A stretch of 64,000 nucleotides of DNA, taken from NCBI RefSeq assembly GCF_037890675.1, contig NZ_CP149574.1:1488001-1552000 (forward strand). Reading direction: 5' to 3'. Each line of letters begins with the position of its first letter. Position 1 is the stretch's first letter. Made by a program: the position numbers and the translations under genes. The stretch is from Methylovirgula sp. 4M-Z18 (GTDB taxonomy: Bacteria > Pseudomonadota > Alphaproteobacteria > Rhizobiales > Beijerinckiaceae). Below the pieces are notes generated by a model. That model saw only the letters and a list, made by a program, of their open reading frames with translations, was not told the origin of the DNA and searched no databases. Positions 32,082 through 40,149 of the stretch are shown one piece after another.

Positions 32082-34061
32082 ATGGCGGCCAAAGAAAATA
32101 TAGATTCAGGCGCACCGGTACGACAGATTACGCGCGACGTGCTCGACAAGATTCAAGTGATGTCACCGGAGATCAAGGCCGCGGCAGAGGCTGCGCGCGT
32201 TTCGCCGCTCGCAGTGGCAGGGCCTATGGCGCGCGAAATGAATAAGCGGGCCGTGGGAGACTATGGCTCAAGTTATCTATTGGCTATTCAAGACGCAGTG
32301 AGGGAACATAACGCGCTTTTCTCGGGATTTGTTCCTGAAGGAACGTTTGATTTTATTGAGAGAAAGCTCAGTCACGAAGATTACGTCAAGGATATGAAGG
32401 ATGTGGCCAACGTCCCCCTGGCGGCAGGTAGATTCGGAAGAGCATGGCAAGCGATGCAGCATCCGGTCCTCAATGATTTAGGGTCGGCCAACATTCGACC
32501 CTATGGGGCGATTCCAGCGCTCGAATATTATCTTGGTCACCCAGATCGTTTCAAAGGACACGATCCCTTCGGCTGGGAACAATATAGAGGGCATTATGAA
32601 CGCTTTATTGCCGATCTGACGAACAAAAGAACCGGCGACGCATTGAGCGTGCGAATTTCGGCGGCCAATGCGTTATACATTGACGACATAATGTCCCGGC
32701 ACTTCAGCAACTGGAGGCTATTGTCTCAGGATCAACGGGACGAATTTATTACGGCCCATTCCGCATCCGGCGGGACGCAATTTGCGACGTTGTGGAATAC
32801 GGCAAAATCGGGTGCAGTCGGGCAAGCCGGAGACCCACAACTCAAACTTGATGCAAAAAAAATTGATGAGACGACTGGCGCCAATTACCTTTCTGCGCAG
32901 TTCGATGGGATAAGCAATTTGAAGCGGTTGCGGGATGTCATATATTCTCCCGCAGAATTGGCTTCGATGTACCTCAATCCAAATTCGCTCCAGTCCCTCT
33001 CGCACGAGCCGCCGGACGTTCCACTCAGCCTACCCGCGCCCGGTTCGTACAGACCCGCGCCGCCTCCATTCGTGCTGCGCTCATCGAAGTCTCCGCCTCC
33101 TCAGCCTTTGAACGTTAGCCCCCGAAGCAGTCTGTTCAGCTCGCCCGTCGACGCCAGCCGGTTGAACTTTGCGGCGCCGTTTGCCGGAATTGATGCGAGC
33201 GCATCGGGTTCTCTCCCGTCCTTGTACTCGACGGTCGCAACGATGGGCAACGATCTGGGTTGGACAAGCCCCCTGTCGCCTGGATTTGGCATGGGCAACA
33301 TTTCAAACCTGAGAAAGTCCGACGTGGCCGCGAAGGTCGTGAGTTCTCTGCGCGCAGAAGGTATGCCGGACAGCGGGATTTCCGGACTGCTCGCAAATGC
33401 CATGGACGAGAGCACGCTCGATCCCACTCTGCGGAATCCCGATCAAGGGGACAAGTGGAAAGGGACCGAGGGTTATTACGCGCATGGCTTATGGCAATTG
33501 GGGGCTGAAAATTGGAACCTCTATTCTGATTGGCTCGCTCAGAACCACCCGGGCCAGGAGTGGCGCGATCCACAAATGCAGACTGAAGCCCTCATCAACC
33601 AATTAAAAACCTACGCTCCGGGCCTGTGGAAGGAATTGTTGGACCCCAATCTTTCCAAAGAGAAAAAGGCGGTGGACTTCCTAACTCTATACGAAAATCC
33701 GCAGGTGAAACTCCGGATGCAGCGAGCAGACAAATATCGGCAGGGCGTGCCAGGTGTGCAGGACTATTTGGACGACGATACGCCCGTTGGGCCCTCTCGC
33801 GCAAAACGAGCGACTGCACTTCCCGCCACTGCTGTTCCGTCGGCTAGTGCCGGACGGGGAAACGTCGTCAATCCCGCGTCTGTAAACTCGGCTTTCCATT
33901 ATACGATAATGCTCGACGCTCAGGCCATCGCGCGCGGCGTAGCCCCACATGTTGAGCGTGCGTTCGCCAACCAGATGCATATTGGAAGCAACCCATTTCT
34001 GGACGGGACGACCAATGATATTGCCTTTCGAACCGGGCCGGGAGCGGTGGTCGCCCGTTAG
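32082..34061 (+). CDS. Tape-measure-like/effector protein 2 with a tail lysozyme domain
   Basis: This is a 659-residue protein from the ATG at 32082 (GAGG seven bases upstream). The N-terminal 70 residues are helical (IKAAAEAARVSPLAVAGPMAREMN). Pro-rich linkers lie near 320-370. About 410-560 is a phage tail lysozyme-type domain (VVSSLRAEGMPDSGISGLLANAMDESTLDP..., YYAHGLWQLGAENW), with the likely catalytic Glu in MDES. The C-terminus carries MLDAQAIAR (611-618) and FLDGTTND (639-646), the motif shared with the protein at 27407. Murein hydrolysis on tail injection is the likely role. It could be the true tape measure or one of two alternatives. Confidence 0.68.
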   Translation: MAAKENIDSGAPVRQITRDVLDKIQVMSPEIKAAAEAARVSPLAVAGPMAREMNKRAVGDYGSSYLLAIQDAVREHNALFSGFVPEGTFDFIERKLSHEDYVKDMKDVANVPLAAGRFGRAWQAMQHPVLNDLGSANIRPYGAIPALEYYLGHPDRFKGHDPFGWEQYRGHYERFIADLTNKRTGDALSVRISAANALYIDDIMSRHFSNWRLLSQDQRDEFITAHSASGGTQFATLWNTAKSGAVGQAGDPQLKLDAKKIDETTGANYLSAQFDGISNLKRLRDVIYSPAELASMYLNPNSLQSLSHEPPDVPLSLPAPGSYRPAPPPFVLRSSKSPPPQPLNVSPRSSLFSSPVDASRLNFAAPFAGIDASASGSLPSLYSTVATMGNDLGWTSPLSPGFGMGNISNLRKSDVAAKVVSSLRAEGMPDSGISGLLANAMDESTLDPTLRNPDQGDKWKGTEGYYAHGLWQLGAENWNLYSDWLAQNHPGQEWRDPQMQTEALINQLKTYAPGLWKELLDPNLSKEKKAVDFLTLYENPQVKLRMQRADKYRQGVPGVQDYLDDDTPVGPSRAKRATALPATAVPSASAGRGNVVNPASVNSAFHYTIMLDAQAIARGVAPHVERAFANQMHIGSNPFLDGTTNDIAFRTGPGAVVAR

Positions 34062-34126
34062 CGCAGGCTACACGCGTTTCCTTATCTGTTCATCCTCGTT
34101 AATCACGGAAACTGCGAGCGTTCTTC

Positions 34127-34573
34127 ATGCCTGGCGACATTCTCATCCTCGGTGACATCGTGTTCGACAACGTTACCTTTCCCTTCGCGACGCCCTCCAA
34201 GATCAGTGGCGGGGTCGAGCAGCAGCTTGGTGTGTCGCAGCTCATCGGCGGCGCGCGCAACGTCGATGCGATGGGCGGCGCACCGCTGCCGATCAAGTGG
34301 CAGGGGCGCTGGCGCGGGGCGGAGGCGAGCGCCAACAACGATGCGATGCTCGCGCTCGCGCAAAGCGGGGACGAGGTCGCGTGTTCGTGGGGCGAATATT
34401 TTTACAATGTGGTGGTGAAATCTTACGCCTTCGACTACGAAGCGGCGTTCGAGATCGCCTATGAGCTCGACCTCACCGTCCTGCCCGGCGAGGCCGCGCC
34501 GCTTGCCTCTTCACTCGACGATCTCGTCGGCGGCGACATGGGTGCGGCCAGCGCCGCGGCGGTGTTTCAATGA
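34127..34573 (+). CDS. Baseplate/tail protein upstream of the LysM gene
   Basis: The 148-residue protein MPGDILILGDIVFDNVTFPF... occupies the slot before LysM and hub genes in contractile tails. It includes PLPIKWQGRWRGAEA and a beta pattern. It may connect tube and hub (a gp53/tube initiator-like role), by position only. The stop overlaps the next start (ATGA at 34570). Confidence 0.55.
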   Translation: MPGDILILGDIVFDNVTFPFATPSKISGGVEQQLGVSQLIGGARNVDAMGGAPLPIKWQGRWRGAEASANNDAMLALAQSGDEVACSWGEYFYNVVVKSYAFDYEAAFEIAYELDLTVLPGEAAPLASSLDDLVGGDMGAASAAAVFQ

Positions 34574-34908
34574 CCGCGCCGGTCTTGGCGAATGTCGCGG
34601 CTCACGTTGCTGCCCTCGCGCAAGCAGTCGCGGCGGCGGCGCCGTTGAAGACCGCCTCCCTCGCCACGCTCGCGCCGTTGATCCTGCAGGCCGAGGGCAC
34701 GTTGACCGCCATCGATGCCGCAATCGCCGCGACGGATGCGACGATCGCGACCGACAGTGTCGCTGGCGTCGAGACGGGCGATTTCCCGCCCGCGCTCGCC
34801 GCAACGCTCACCGCGCAAAGCGCCACCCTGCAAAACATGGTGACCCTGACGACGCTGAAAGGCCTCGTCGGCCGCGTGCTGTTCAATCTGCAGCAGGGGA
34901 CAGGGTGA
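34570..34908 (+). CDS. Ala-rich helical tail-region protein
   Basis: This is a 112-residue protein, strongly helical and Ala-rich (AAHVAALAQAVAAAAPL, ATLTAIDAAIAATDATIATD), overlapping the previous gene by four bases. It has the look of a small coiled-coil baseplate component. No family is recognised. Confidence 0.5.
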   Translation: MTAPVLANVAAHVAALAQAVAAAAPLKTASLATLAPLILQAEGTLTAIDAAIAATDATIATDSVAGVETGDFPPALAATLTAQSATLQNMVTLTTLKGLVGRVLFNLQQGTG

Positions 34909-34932
34909 AACCGCTCGCCTTGCTGCGGTGAT

Positions 34933-34960
34933 CCCTTCTCCCATAAAACGGGGAGAAGGG
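34933..34960. repeat. CCCTTCTCCC palindrome inside the baseplate cluster
   Basis: CCCTTCTCCC-ATAAAACG-GGGAGAAGGG is a perfect 10-bp inverted repeat between the Ala-rich and LysM genes. Confidence 0.65.
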
Positions 34961-34989
34961 ATGCCCACATCACACCCGAAAGTCCTCCC

Positions 34990-35226
34990 ATGCCTCTCCA
35001 AATTTCCTCGTTTGCGCAGGTCATCACCGCCAAACCCGGTGATAATCTGTTTGCTTTGGCCGCGCTCTATCTTGGCGATGCGACGCAGTGGAATCGCATT
35101 GCGGAGGCCAATCTCGCCGCGCTGAATGGTATCGCCGATCCGTTCCTTCCTGCGGGCGCCTTCGTGACCTTGCTCATGCCCCCCGTTCGCAGAAACGCCG
35201 GCGGCGGCATCTTCGGTGGCGCATGA
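34990..35226 (+). CDS. LysM-domain tail protein (P2 X-like)
   Basis: This is a 78-residue LysM-type protein: VITAKPGDNLFALAALYLGDATQWNRIAEANL, then PAGAFVTLLMPP. In P2-like clusters gpX binds the hub and links to peptidoglycan. Its stop overlaps the hub gene start (ATGA, 35223-35226), so they are translationally coupled. Confidence 0.75.
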   Translation: MPLQISSFAQVITAKPGDNLFALAALYLGDATQWNRIAEANLAALNGIADPFLPAGAFVTLLMPPVRRNAGGGIFGGA

Positions 35227-36338
35227 CGAGCACTGTGCGCAAGCCTACGCTGCAGCTCACACTCGCGGGGACCGATGTGCCCTGCGCGGAATGCAGCGTG
35301 GCGCAGACCAAGAAGGGCACGTCCGGCACGTTCAGCGCGAAAGTGCCGCTGAGTGCGCTCGATGCGCTCGGCCTCGGCCTCGATTGGCTCGCGACGCAAA
35401 GAAGCGTCGCGGTGAGTGTCGCCTTCGCCAATGATGCGCAGGATTTCGTCTCGATGTTCGTGGGCTCGCTCGACAAGGCGGATGTGGAATTCGGCGGCAG
35501 CGGTCAAATGGTCGCGCTTTCGGGCCGCGACGCCTCCGCGCAATTGAAGAACCAGAAGACCAATGAGAAATTCCAGAACCAGAAGCACGAGGACATCGCG
35601 CAGAGTATCGCCGGTCGCGCCGGCCTTATGCTCGCCACCGACGGCAACACCGGCATGGCGGGCCGCATCTACACCGCCGAACAGGCGAAGGTGACCGGCA
35701 ACCAGAACCTGTGGATGCTGCTGCGCGAGATCGCTGAGGCGGAAGGCAAGGTGCATTGCGTCGTCGGCAATACGCTGTATTTCACGACCCTCGACGATCC
35801 GTCACTGCCGGTCTATCCGGTCGCCTGCACGCCCGCGAGCCCGAGCGCGGCGGCGCAATCTCTTGCCCAAGTGTCGGTGAAACTAGGGCGCAATTTCGAG
35901 GCGGCCAAAAAACATACAGTCAATGTCAATTCTTGGGACCACAAGAAGAAGCAAATGGTCTCCGCGAGCGCGAGCGCCGGTTCCGGCGAGCCGGCGCAGC
36001 TCTATCATTATCAGTCCCATCACAAGACCCAGGACCAGGTCGACCGCTACGCGCAAGCGAAGCTGAAGGAGCATACGCGCCATGCTTTCGACCTCACGAT
36101 CGAGATGCCGGGTGACACCGCGCTGACGCCGCTCCTTCAGATCGCGCTCACCGGAACGAATTCGAGTTTCGATCAGAATTATCATATCGACCAGATCGAC
36201 CATAAGATAAGCGCGAAGGACGGCTACCGCATGACCATCCAAGCGAAGACCGGTGGGAGTGGCGCAGGCGGCCGCGCGCTGTCGTCTCAACTGCCGTCGA
36301 ACAACGTCACGGCGGGAAAGCCGGGGACGACGGTGTGA
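35223..36338 (+). CDS. Baseplate hub protein, phage late control D family
   Basis: This is a 371-residue protein from the ATG at 35223. The order of features matches gpD/gp27-like hubs: KPTLQLTLAGTDVPCA, VFVGSLDKADVEFGG, a helical KHEDIAQSIAGRAGL and ENLWMLLREIAEAEGK-type segment (NQNLWMLLREIAEAEGKVHCVV), and a C-terminal FDLTIEMPGD...YHIDQIDHKISAKDGYRM. The hub sits between tube and spike. Confidence 0.78.
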   Translation: MTSTVRKPTLQLTLAGTDVPCAECSVAQTKKGTSGTFSAKVPLSALDALGLGLDWLATQRSVAVSVAFANDAQDFVSMFVGSLDKADVEFGGSGQMVALSGRDASAQLKNQKTNEKFQNQKHEDIAQSIAGRAGLMLATDGNTGMAGRIYTAEQAKVTGNQNLWMLLREIAEAEGKVHCVVGNTLYFTTLDDPSLPVYPVACTPASPSAAAQSLAQVSVKLGRNFEAAKKHTVNVNSWDHKKKQMVSASASAGSGEPAQLYHYQSHHKTQDQVDRYAQAKLKEHTRHAFDLTIEMPGDTALTPLLQIALTGTNSSFDQNYHIDQIDHKISAKDGYRMTIQAKTGGSGAGGRALSSQLPSNNVTAGKPGTTV

Positions 36339-36364
36339 GCTGCAACATAGCCGCGCCACACATG

Positions 36365-36489
36365 TCGTCCTGAGCTTGACCCGGGATCCAGTGCCATCGC
36401 TGCAATGATGCAGGAAAGTCCTGTGCCGCACAGCCAATGATGATTCGTTTGTCGCACGACTCCGGGATCCCGGGTCAAGCCCGGGATGA
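36365..36489. repeat. Composite intergenic repeat inside the baseplate cluster
   Basis: The left arm TCGTCCTGAGCTTGACCCGGGATCC and right arm GGATCCCGGGTCAAGCCCGGGATGA surround about 75 bases. It is the same family as at 9475-9599 and lies between hub and spike genes. Confidence 0.72.
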
Positions 36490-36536
36490 CACCGGGGCCT
36501 TCATTGTCGTTCCGTATCAACAAGGCAGCCGATTCC

Positions 36537-37022
36537 ATGTCCTTCACCGAACGCCTGACCAATCTCATTTACCAGTGCATTGATCATTCCATGGCGCGGC
36601 GCATGCACCCGCGGATTGGCATTGTGTCAAGCTACGATCCGGCGACCCATAGCGTGAAGCTCCTGCGTCAACCGGAAAATATCGAGACCGGATTCATTCC
36701 GCTTCCCTCCCACGCGATCGGCGCCGGCTGGGGCATCGTCACGGGGCCGCAGGTGGGCGATCAATTTGTCATGGGCTTCATCGGCGGCGATGTGGAAGTG
36801 CCGTTCATTGCGGGCCGGCTGTTCTCCGATCAGGAGAAGCCGCCGACCGTGCAATCGGGCGAGATCTTGATGAAACACCAAAGCGGTTCCAGCATCGCCA
36901 TGCGCGCCGATGGCAGCGTCGCGCATAGTTCGGCACAAGGCCTGACAATCGCTGCGGGGCAAGGTGTTACGCTTTCGAGTGGCGCGCCGATGAGCTTCAC
37001 TGGCGGTGGGAATCTGAGTTGA
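36537..37022 (+). CDS. Baseplate assembly protein V (central spike)
   Basis: This is a 161-residue protein from the ATG at 36537 (MSFTERLTNLI). It has an OB-fold-like VRIGIVSSYDP region (HPRIGIVSSYDPATHSVKLL) and IVTGPQVGDQFVMGFIGGDVEVPFIAGRLF. The C-terminal beta-helix repeats (SIAMRADGSV, LTIAAGQGVTLSSGAPM) are typical of membrane-piercing spikes. It ends in TGATG with the PAAR gene. Confidence 0.82.
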   Translation: MSFTERLTNLIYQCIDHSMARRMHPRIGIVSSYDPATHSVKLLRQPENIETGFIPLPSHAIGAGWGIVTGPQVGDQFVMGFIGGDVEVPFIAGRLFSDQEKPPTVQSGEILMKHQSGSSIAMRADGSVAHSSAQGLTIAAGQGVTLSSGAPMSFTGGGNLS

Positions 37023-37282
37023 TGGGAACGCCCGTCGCCCGCATCGGCGATCCGATCTCGCATGGCGGCAATGTCACCTCTGGCTCGCCCGATTGGCAGT
37101 GCAACGGCCTCGCGATCGCGCGCGTTGGCGACAGCGCGACATGCCTCATCCACGGGCCGGTAACGATCGTTACCGGTTCGCCGAATTATCAATGCAACGG
37201 ACGGGCGATGGCGCGGGTTGGCTCGCTCTGCTCGTGCGGCGCGACCATCGTTGCCGGATCGCCGAACTGGAACGTGAGCTGA
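37022..37282 (+). CDS. PAAR-repeat spike tip protein
   Basis: This is an 86-residue protein from the ATG at 37022, overlapping the spike stop by one base. PAAR-type repeats are visible: PVARIGDPISHGG, GSPDWQCNGLAIARVGDSATC and GSPNYQCNGRAMARVGS, with Cys/His residues suited to the metal at the cone tip. It caps the spike and can carry effectors. Here it has no extension. Confidence 0.85.
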   Translation: MGTPVARIGDPISHGGNVTSGSPDWQCNGLAIARVGDSATCLIHGPVTIVTGSPNYQCNGRAMARVGSLCSCGATIVAGSPNWNVS

Positions 37283-37283
37283 C

Positions 37284-37697
37284 ATGGACCTTCATCATCT
37301 CTGGACAGGCGACTTAAGCGCGGCGCCGAACGGCGATCTTGCGACCGCCGATGGTTTCAACCTCGGCATGCAGCGCGTGCTGCGCCGGCTGATGACGGCG
37401 CAAGGCGAATATATTTGGCATCCCGATTATGGGGCAGGCCTGCCGCAGCGCATCGGCAATGTGCGTGACGACCGGGTGATCGCCGCGATTGTCCGTGCGC
37501 AGATTTTCAAGGAGATCTGCGTTGCGCGCAGTCCGACGCCGAAGATCACGCTGCAAAGCATGACCAATGGCCTTATCGTGACGATCCGCTATTTCGACCG
37601 TTTCGCGCAAAAGGCGGTGACGGTGACGTTTCCGGTGCAGGCGCGGCCCTACGCGCAATCGCAGCAAGCGGCGCTCAGCGTGGAAGTGCCGAGTTAG
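37284..37697 (+). CDS. Baseplate protein W (gp25-like)
   Basis: The 137-residue protein has a gp25-like pattern: GFNLGMQRVLRRLMTAQGEYIWHPDYGAGLPQRIG. The C-terminal part is a beta sheet (KITLQSMTNGLIVTIRYFD). It links the inner baseplate and starts sheath assembly. It begins two bases after the PAAR stop. Confidence 0.83.
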   Translation: MDLHHLWTGDLSAAPNGDLATADGFNLGMQRVLRRLMTAQGEYIWHPDYGAGLPQRIGNVRDDRVIAAIVRAQIFKEICVARSPTPKITLQSMTNGLIVTIRYFDRFAQKAVTVTFPVQARPYAQSQQAALSVEVPS

Positions 37698-37732
37698 GCG
37701 GCGTTGTCAGCACCCCTGCCGCGCCGCTCATG

Positions 37733-37755
37733 TCATCCCGGGTCAAGCTGGGATG
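37733..37755. repeat. Single-arm copy of the TCATCCCGGG repeat
   Basis: TCATCCCGGGTCAAGCTGGGATGA forms an imperfect palindrome between the W and J genes. Confidence 0.55.
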
Positions 37756-37795
37756 ACATTGCAGCCTTCGTCGTTCTTCCCATCGAAAGCTCCTT

Positions 37796-38923
37796 ATGGC
37801 CAATCTCACCACGCAGAGCTTTTCGCAGCTCGTGCAGAACTTTGCCGCCGCGGTGCAGGCGCGCTCTTCCGACCTCATCGATTTCAGCCAAGGCGCAATT
37901 TTGCGCGCCGTGGCGGAGGCCGATGCGGCCAATGCTTTGTGGCTGCAGGCCCTTATCGTGCAGGTGCTCGGGGTTACGCGCGCGCAAACCTCCAATGGCT
38001 CGGATCTCGATTCCTTCGTGCAGCAATTCGGCCTCACCCGGCTTGGCGCGGCGAGCGCGACAGGGCAGGTGATCTTCTCGCGTTTCACGGCCAGTACCAT
38101 TGCGCCATTCATTCCGCTCGGCACATTGGTGAGATCCGCCGACGGCAGCCAGCAGTTCAGCGTCACAGCCGATGCGACCAACACGGCTTATTCCGCCGTG
38201 CTCGGCGGCTACACCTTGGCGAGCGGCGCGGCCGCGGTGAACGCGCCGGTCGCGGCACTTGCCGGCGGCACGGCGGGCAATGTGGCGGCCGGTACGATCA
38301 CGCTGATCGCGAGCACGATTCCGGGCGTCGATACGGTGGTGAACGGCGCGCCGCTCTCAAACGGCGTCGATGCCGAATCCGATGCGGCTCTCCGCAGCCG
38401 TTTCGTCGCCTTCATCGGTTCGCTGTCGAAAGCCACCGACGCTGCGCTCACTTACGCGATCCAGAGCCTGCAGGTCGACCTGCAAGTGGCGATTCACGAG
38501 AATGTGGATCCCAACGGCGCGAGCGATCCTGGCATGATAACGATCTTTGTCGACGACGGCTCTGGCAATCCGCCGGCTGCGCTGATTGCCGCAGCCAATA
38601 CCGCCGTGCAAGCGGTGCGCGCCGCGGGCATCCGCGCCAGTGTCTATCCCGCGACGACGCTGCTCGCCAATGTCGCTATGGCGATCACGACCGCGTCCGG
38701 CTATGTTCATCAAAATGTCGTGGCGCAGGTCGCGGCGGCGCTTGGCACGGCGATCGCCAATGTGGGCCTTGAAAACACGCTCGCCTACAATCTCCTGCCC
38801 TCGATCGCCTTCGGCGTGCCGGGCGTCGCGAATGTGTCGAGCGTCGTGATGAATAGTACAGCCGCTGATCTCGTCCCCGGCTTCGGCCAGACGATCAAGC
38901 CTGGTATTGTGAGTGTGACATGA
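37796..38923 (+). CDS. Baseplate J-like wedge protein
   Basis: The 375-residue protein has the J signature order: SDLIDFSQGAILRAVAEADAANALWLQAL, SNGSDLDSFVQQFGLTRLGAA, a beta domain, then GVDAESDAALRSRFVAFIGSLSKATDAALTYAI and NVGLENTLAYNLLPSIAFGVPGVANV. It forms the baseplate wedge (gp6-like) that changes shape during contraction. Confidence 0.86.
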   Translation: MANLTTQSFSQLVQNFAAAVQARSSDLIDFSQGAILRAVAEADAANALWLQALIVQVLGVTRAQTSNGSDLDSFVQQFGLTRLGAASATGQVIFSRFTASTIAPFIPLGTLVRSADGSQQFSVTADATNTAYSAVLGGYTLASGAAAVNAPVAALAGGTAGNVAAGTITLIASTIPGVDTVVNGAPLSNGVDAESDAALRSRFVAFIGSLSKATDAALTYAIQSLQVDLQVAIHENVDPNGASDPGMITIFVDDGSGNPPAALIAAANTAVQAVRAAGIRASVYPATTLLANVAMAITTASGYVHQNVVAQVAAALGTAIANVGLENTLAYNLLPSIAFGVPGVANVSSVVMNSTAADLVPGFGQTIKPGIVSVT

Positions 38924-38953
38924 GTTGAGACGCCCATGCCACTTGCGACAGGA

Positions 38954-39229
38954 TCACTCCGAACAGTCGCTTTGCGCTTCCCAATATTGAATCTCCCGCA
39001 CCCGATAGGCTTCTTGAGGTGTCAAGCGGCCATAGGGAGGAAAACAGCCGACGCCAAACTCAGAGATGGCTCGATCGGTTTTGAAGCAGTAGCCACGCCG
39101 CGCGTAGATCGCGTTGCGTTCGTGCCATAGATCGTAACAGGAATAGGCACTTAGCTGCGCCGACGCGTCACCCGATATCAATGTGGTGAGGCACCCCGCT
39201 ACAATTGCAAATTTATGCCTGCTGGTCAT
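38954..39229 (-). CDS. Secreted YARHG-domain protein, accessory gene in the baseplate cluster
   Basis: This is a 91-residue protein from the ATG at 39229, with GGGAG seven bases upstream. It has a signal peptide (to about residue 24, SGDASA). The mature part, SCYDLWHERNAIYARRGYCFKT..AISEFG, is the YARHG pattern with conserved Cys residues. YARHG domains are periplasmic or extracellular and of unclear function. It is opposite to the tail genes, between J and I, which marks it as a passenger probably expressed in the lysogen. Confidence 0.72.
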   Translation of the reverse strand: MTSRHKFAIVAGCLTTLISGDASAQLSAYSCYDLWHERNAIYARRGYCFKTDRAISEFGVGCFPPYGRLTPQEAYRVREIQYWEAQSDCSE

Positions 39230-39301
39230 GACCGCGCTCCCAGTCTTCCATGGGCGCATTGTAATATAACCAGCGGCCGCTGCGCATAGGCCTTATGGAC
39301 G

Positions 39302-40024
39302 ATGACTCTTGGTGATCAAAGTGACATACTGAACCGCTTGCAGGCGCTCGTTCCGGCGTCGTGGTTTCGGGATTCCGATCAGCACGCGAGCGCGCTTCTT
39401 GGTGGCGTCGCGGCGAACGAGGCCTTTATCTATAGCCTCGTGCAATTCGCTAAGGCTCAGACGCGGCTGCAAACCGCATCGGACGGCTTTCTCGATCTTC
39501 TCGCCTTCGACTATTTCGGCCTTCGCTTTCAGCGCAAGCCGGGCGAGACGGATGCGGCCTGGGCGCTCTCGATTCAGAACGAACTCACTCGGGCACGGGC
39601 GACGCGCGGCGCCGTGATCAAGGCGGTGCGCGATCTCACCGGCACGTCGGTCCGCGTGTTCGAGCCGTGGAACGCCGCCGACACTGGCGGCTTCGGCGCC
39701 GCCTGGGCCTTGAACGAGTCGGCCTCGGCTTTCGGCTCGACCGCCTATCCCTATACGATCTTCATCACGGCGGTGGAACCGATCGGTGCAGGCATTCCCA
39801 ATCTCGCGGGTTTGAACGACGCGCAAGGCGGTTTCGGTGCCGGCGAATTCGCCCTCGCTGATGTGAGCCTCACGCAGGGTGCGGTGACCAACCAGAACAT
39901 CTACGACACGATCAACGCTACCCGCGCGAGCGGCATCACGGCATGGGTCAACATCGGCCCGCCGCCGGTGGCGGGGGGACGGCTGGATATGAGCTTTTAT
40001 TTGAATGCGACGGCGCTGGCGTGA
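39302..40024 (+). CDS. Tail protein I-like baseplate component
   Basis: The 240-residue protein follows J (with the YARHG gene between), as gpI does. Helical segments (GDQSDILNRLQALVPASWF, FIYSLVQFAKAQTRLQTASDGFLDLLAFDYFG, LTRARATRGAVIKAVRDLTG) are typical of gpI/YmfQ-type proteins that attach fibres to the wedge. The C-terminal half is beta-rich. Confidence 0.65.
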   Translation: MTLGDQSDILNRLQALVPASWFRDSDQHASALLGGVAANEAFIYSLVQFAKAQTRLQTASDGFLDLLAFDYFGLRFQRKPGETDAAWALSIQNELTRARATRGAVIKAVRDLTGTSVRVFEPWNAADTGGFGAAWALNESASAFGSTAYPYTIFITAVEPIGAGIPNLAGLNDAQGGFGAGEFALADVSLTQGAVTNQNIYDTINATRASGITAWVNIGPPPVAGGRLDMSFYLNATALA

Positions 40025-40065
40025 ATGGACTTGCGTTTGAATGTCAAAACCGTTCTAAATCTTTA

Positions 40066-40093
40066 TTGTGGTATGGTCGTATGACTTTATAAC
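40066..40093 (+). promoter_or_regulatory. Possible own promoter of the RusA-like gene
   Basis: TTGTGG (40066-40071), a 16-base spacer and TATAAC (40088-40093) lie about 57 bases before the ATG at 40150, in an AT-richer stretch than the neighbouring tail genes. The match is moderate. Confidence 0.4.
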
Positions 40094-40149
40094 CTTTGTC
40101 GTTCGCCGACTGCAGGGCGCTGCGGCAAGTGGCCGAGTCGGTGGAATGG

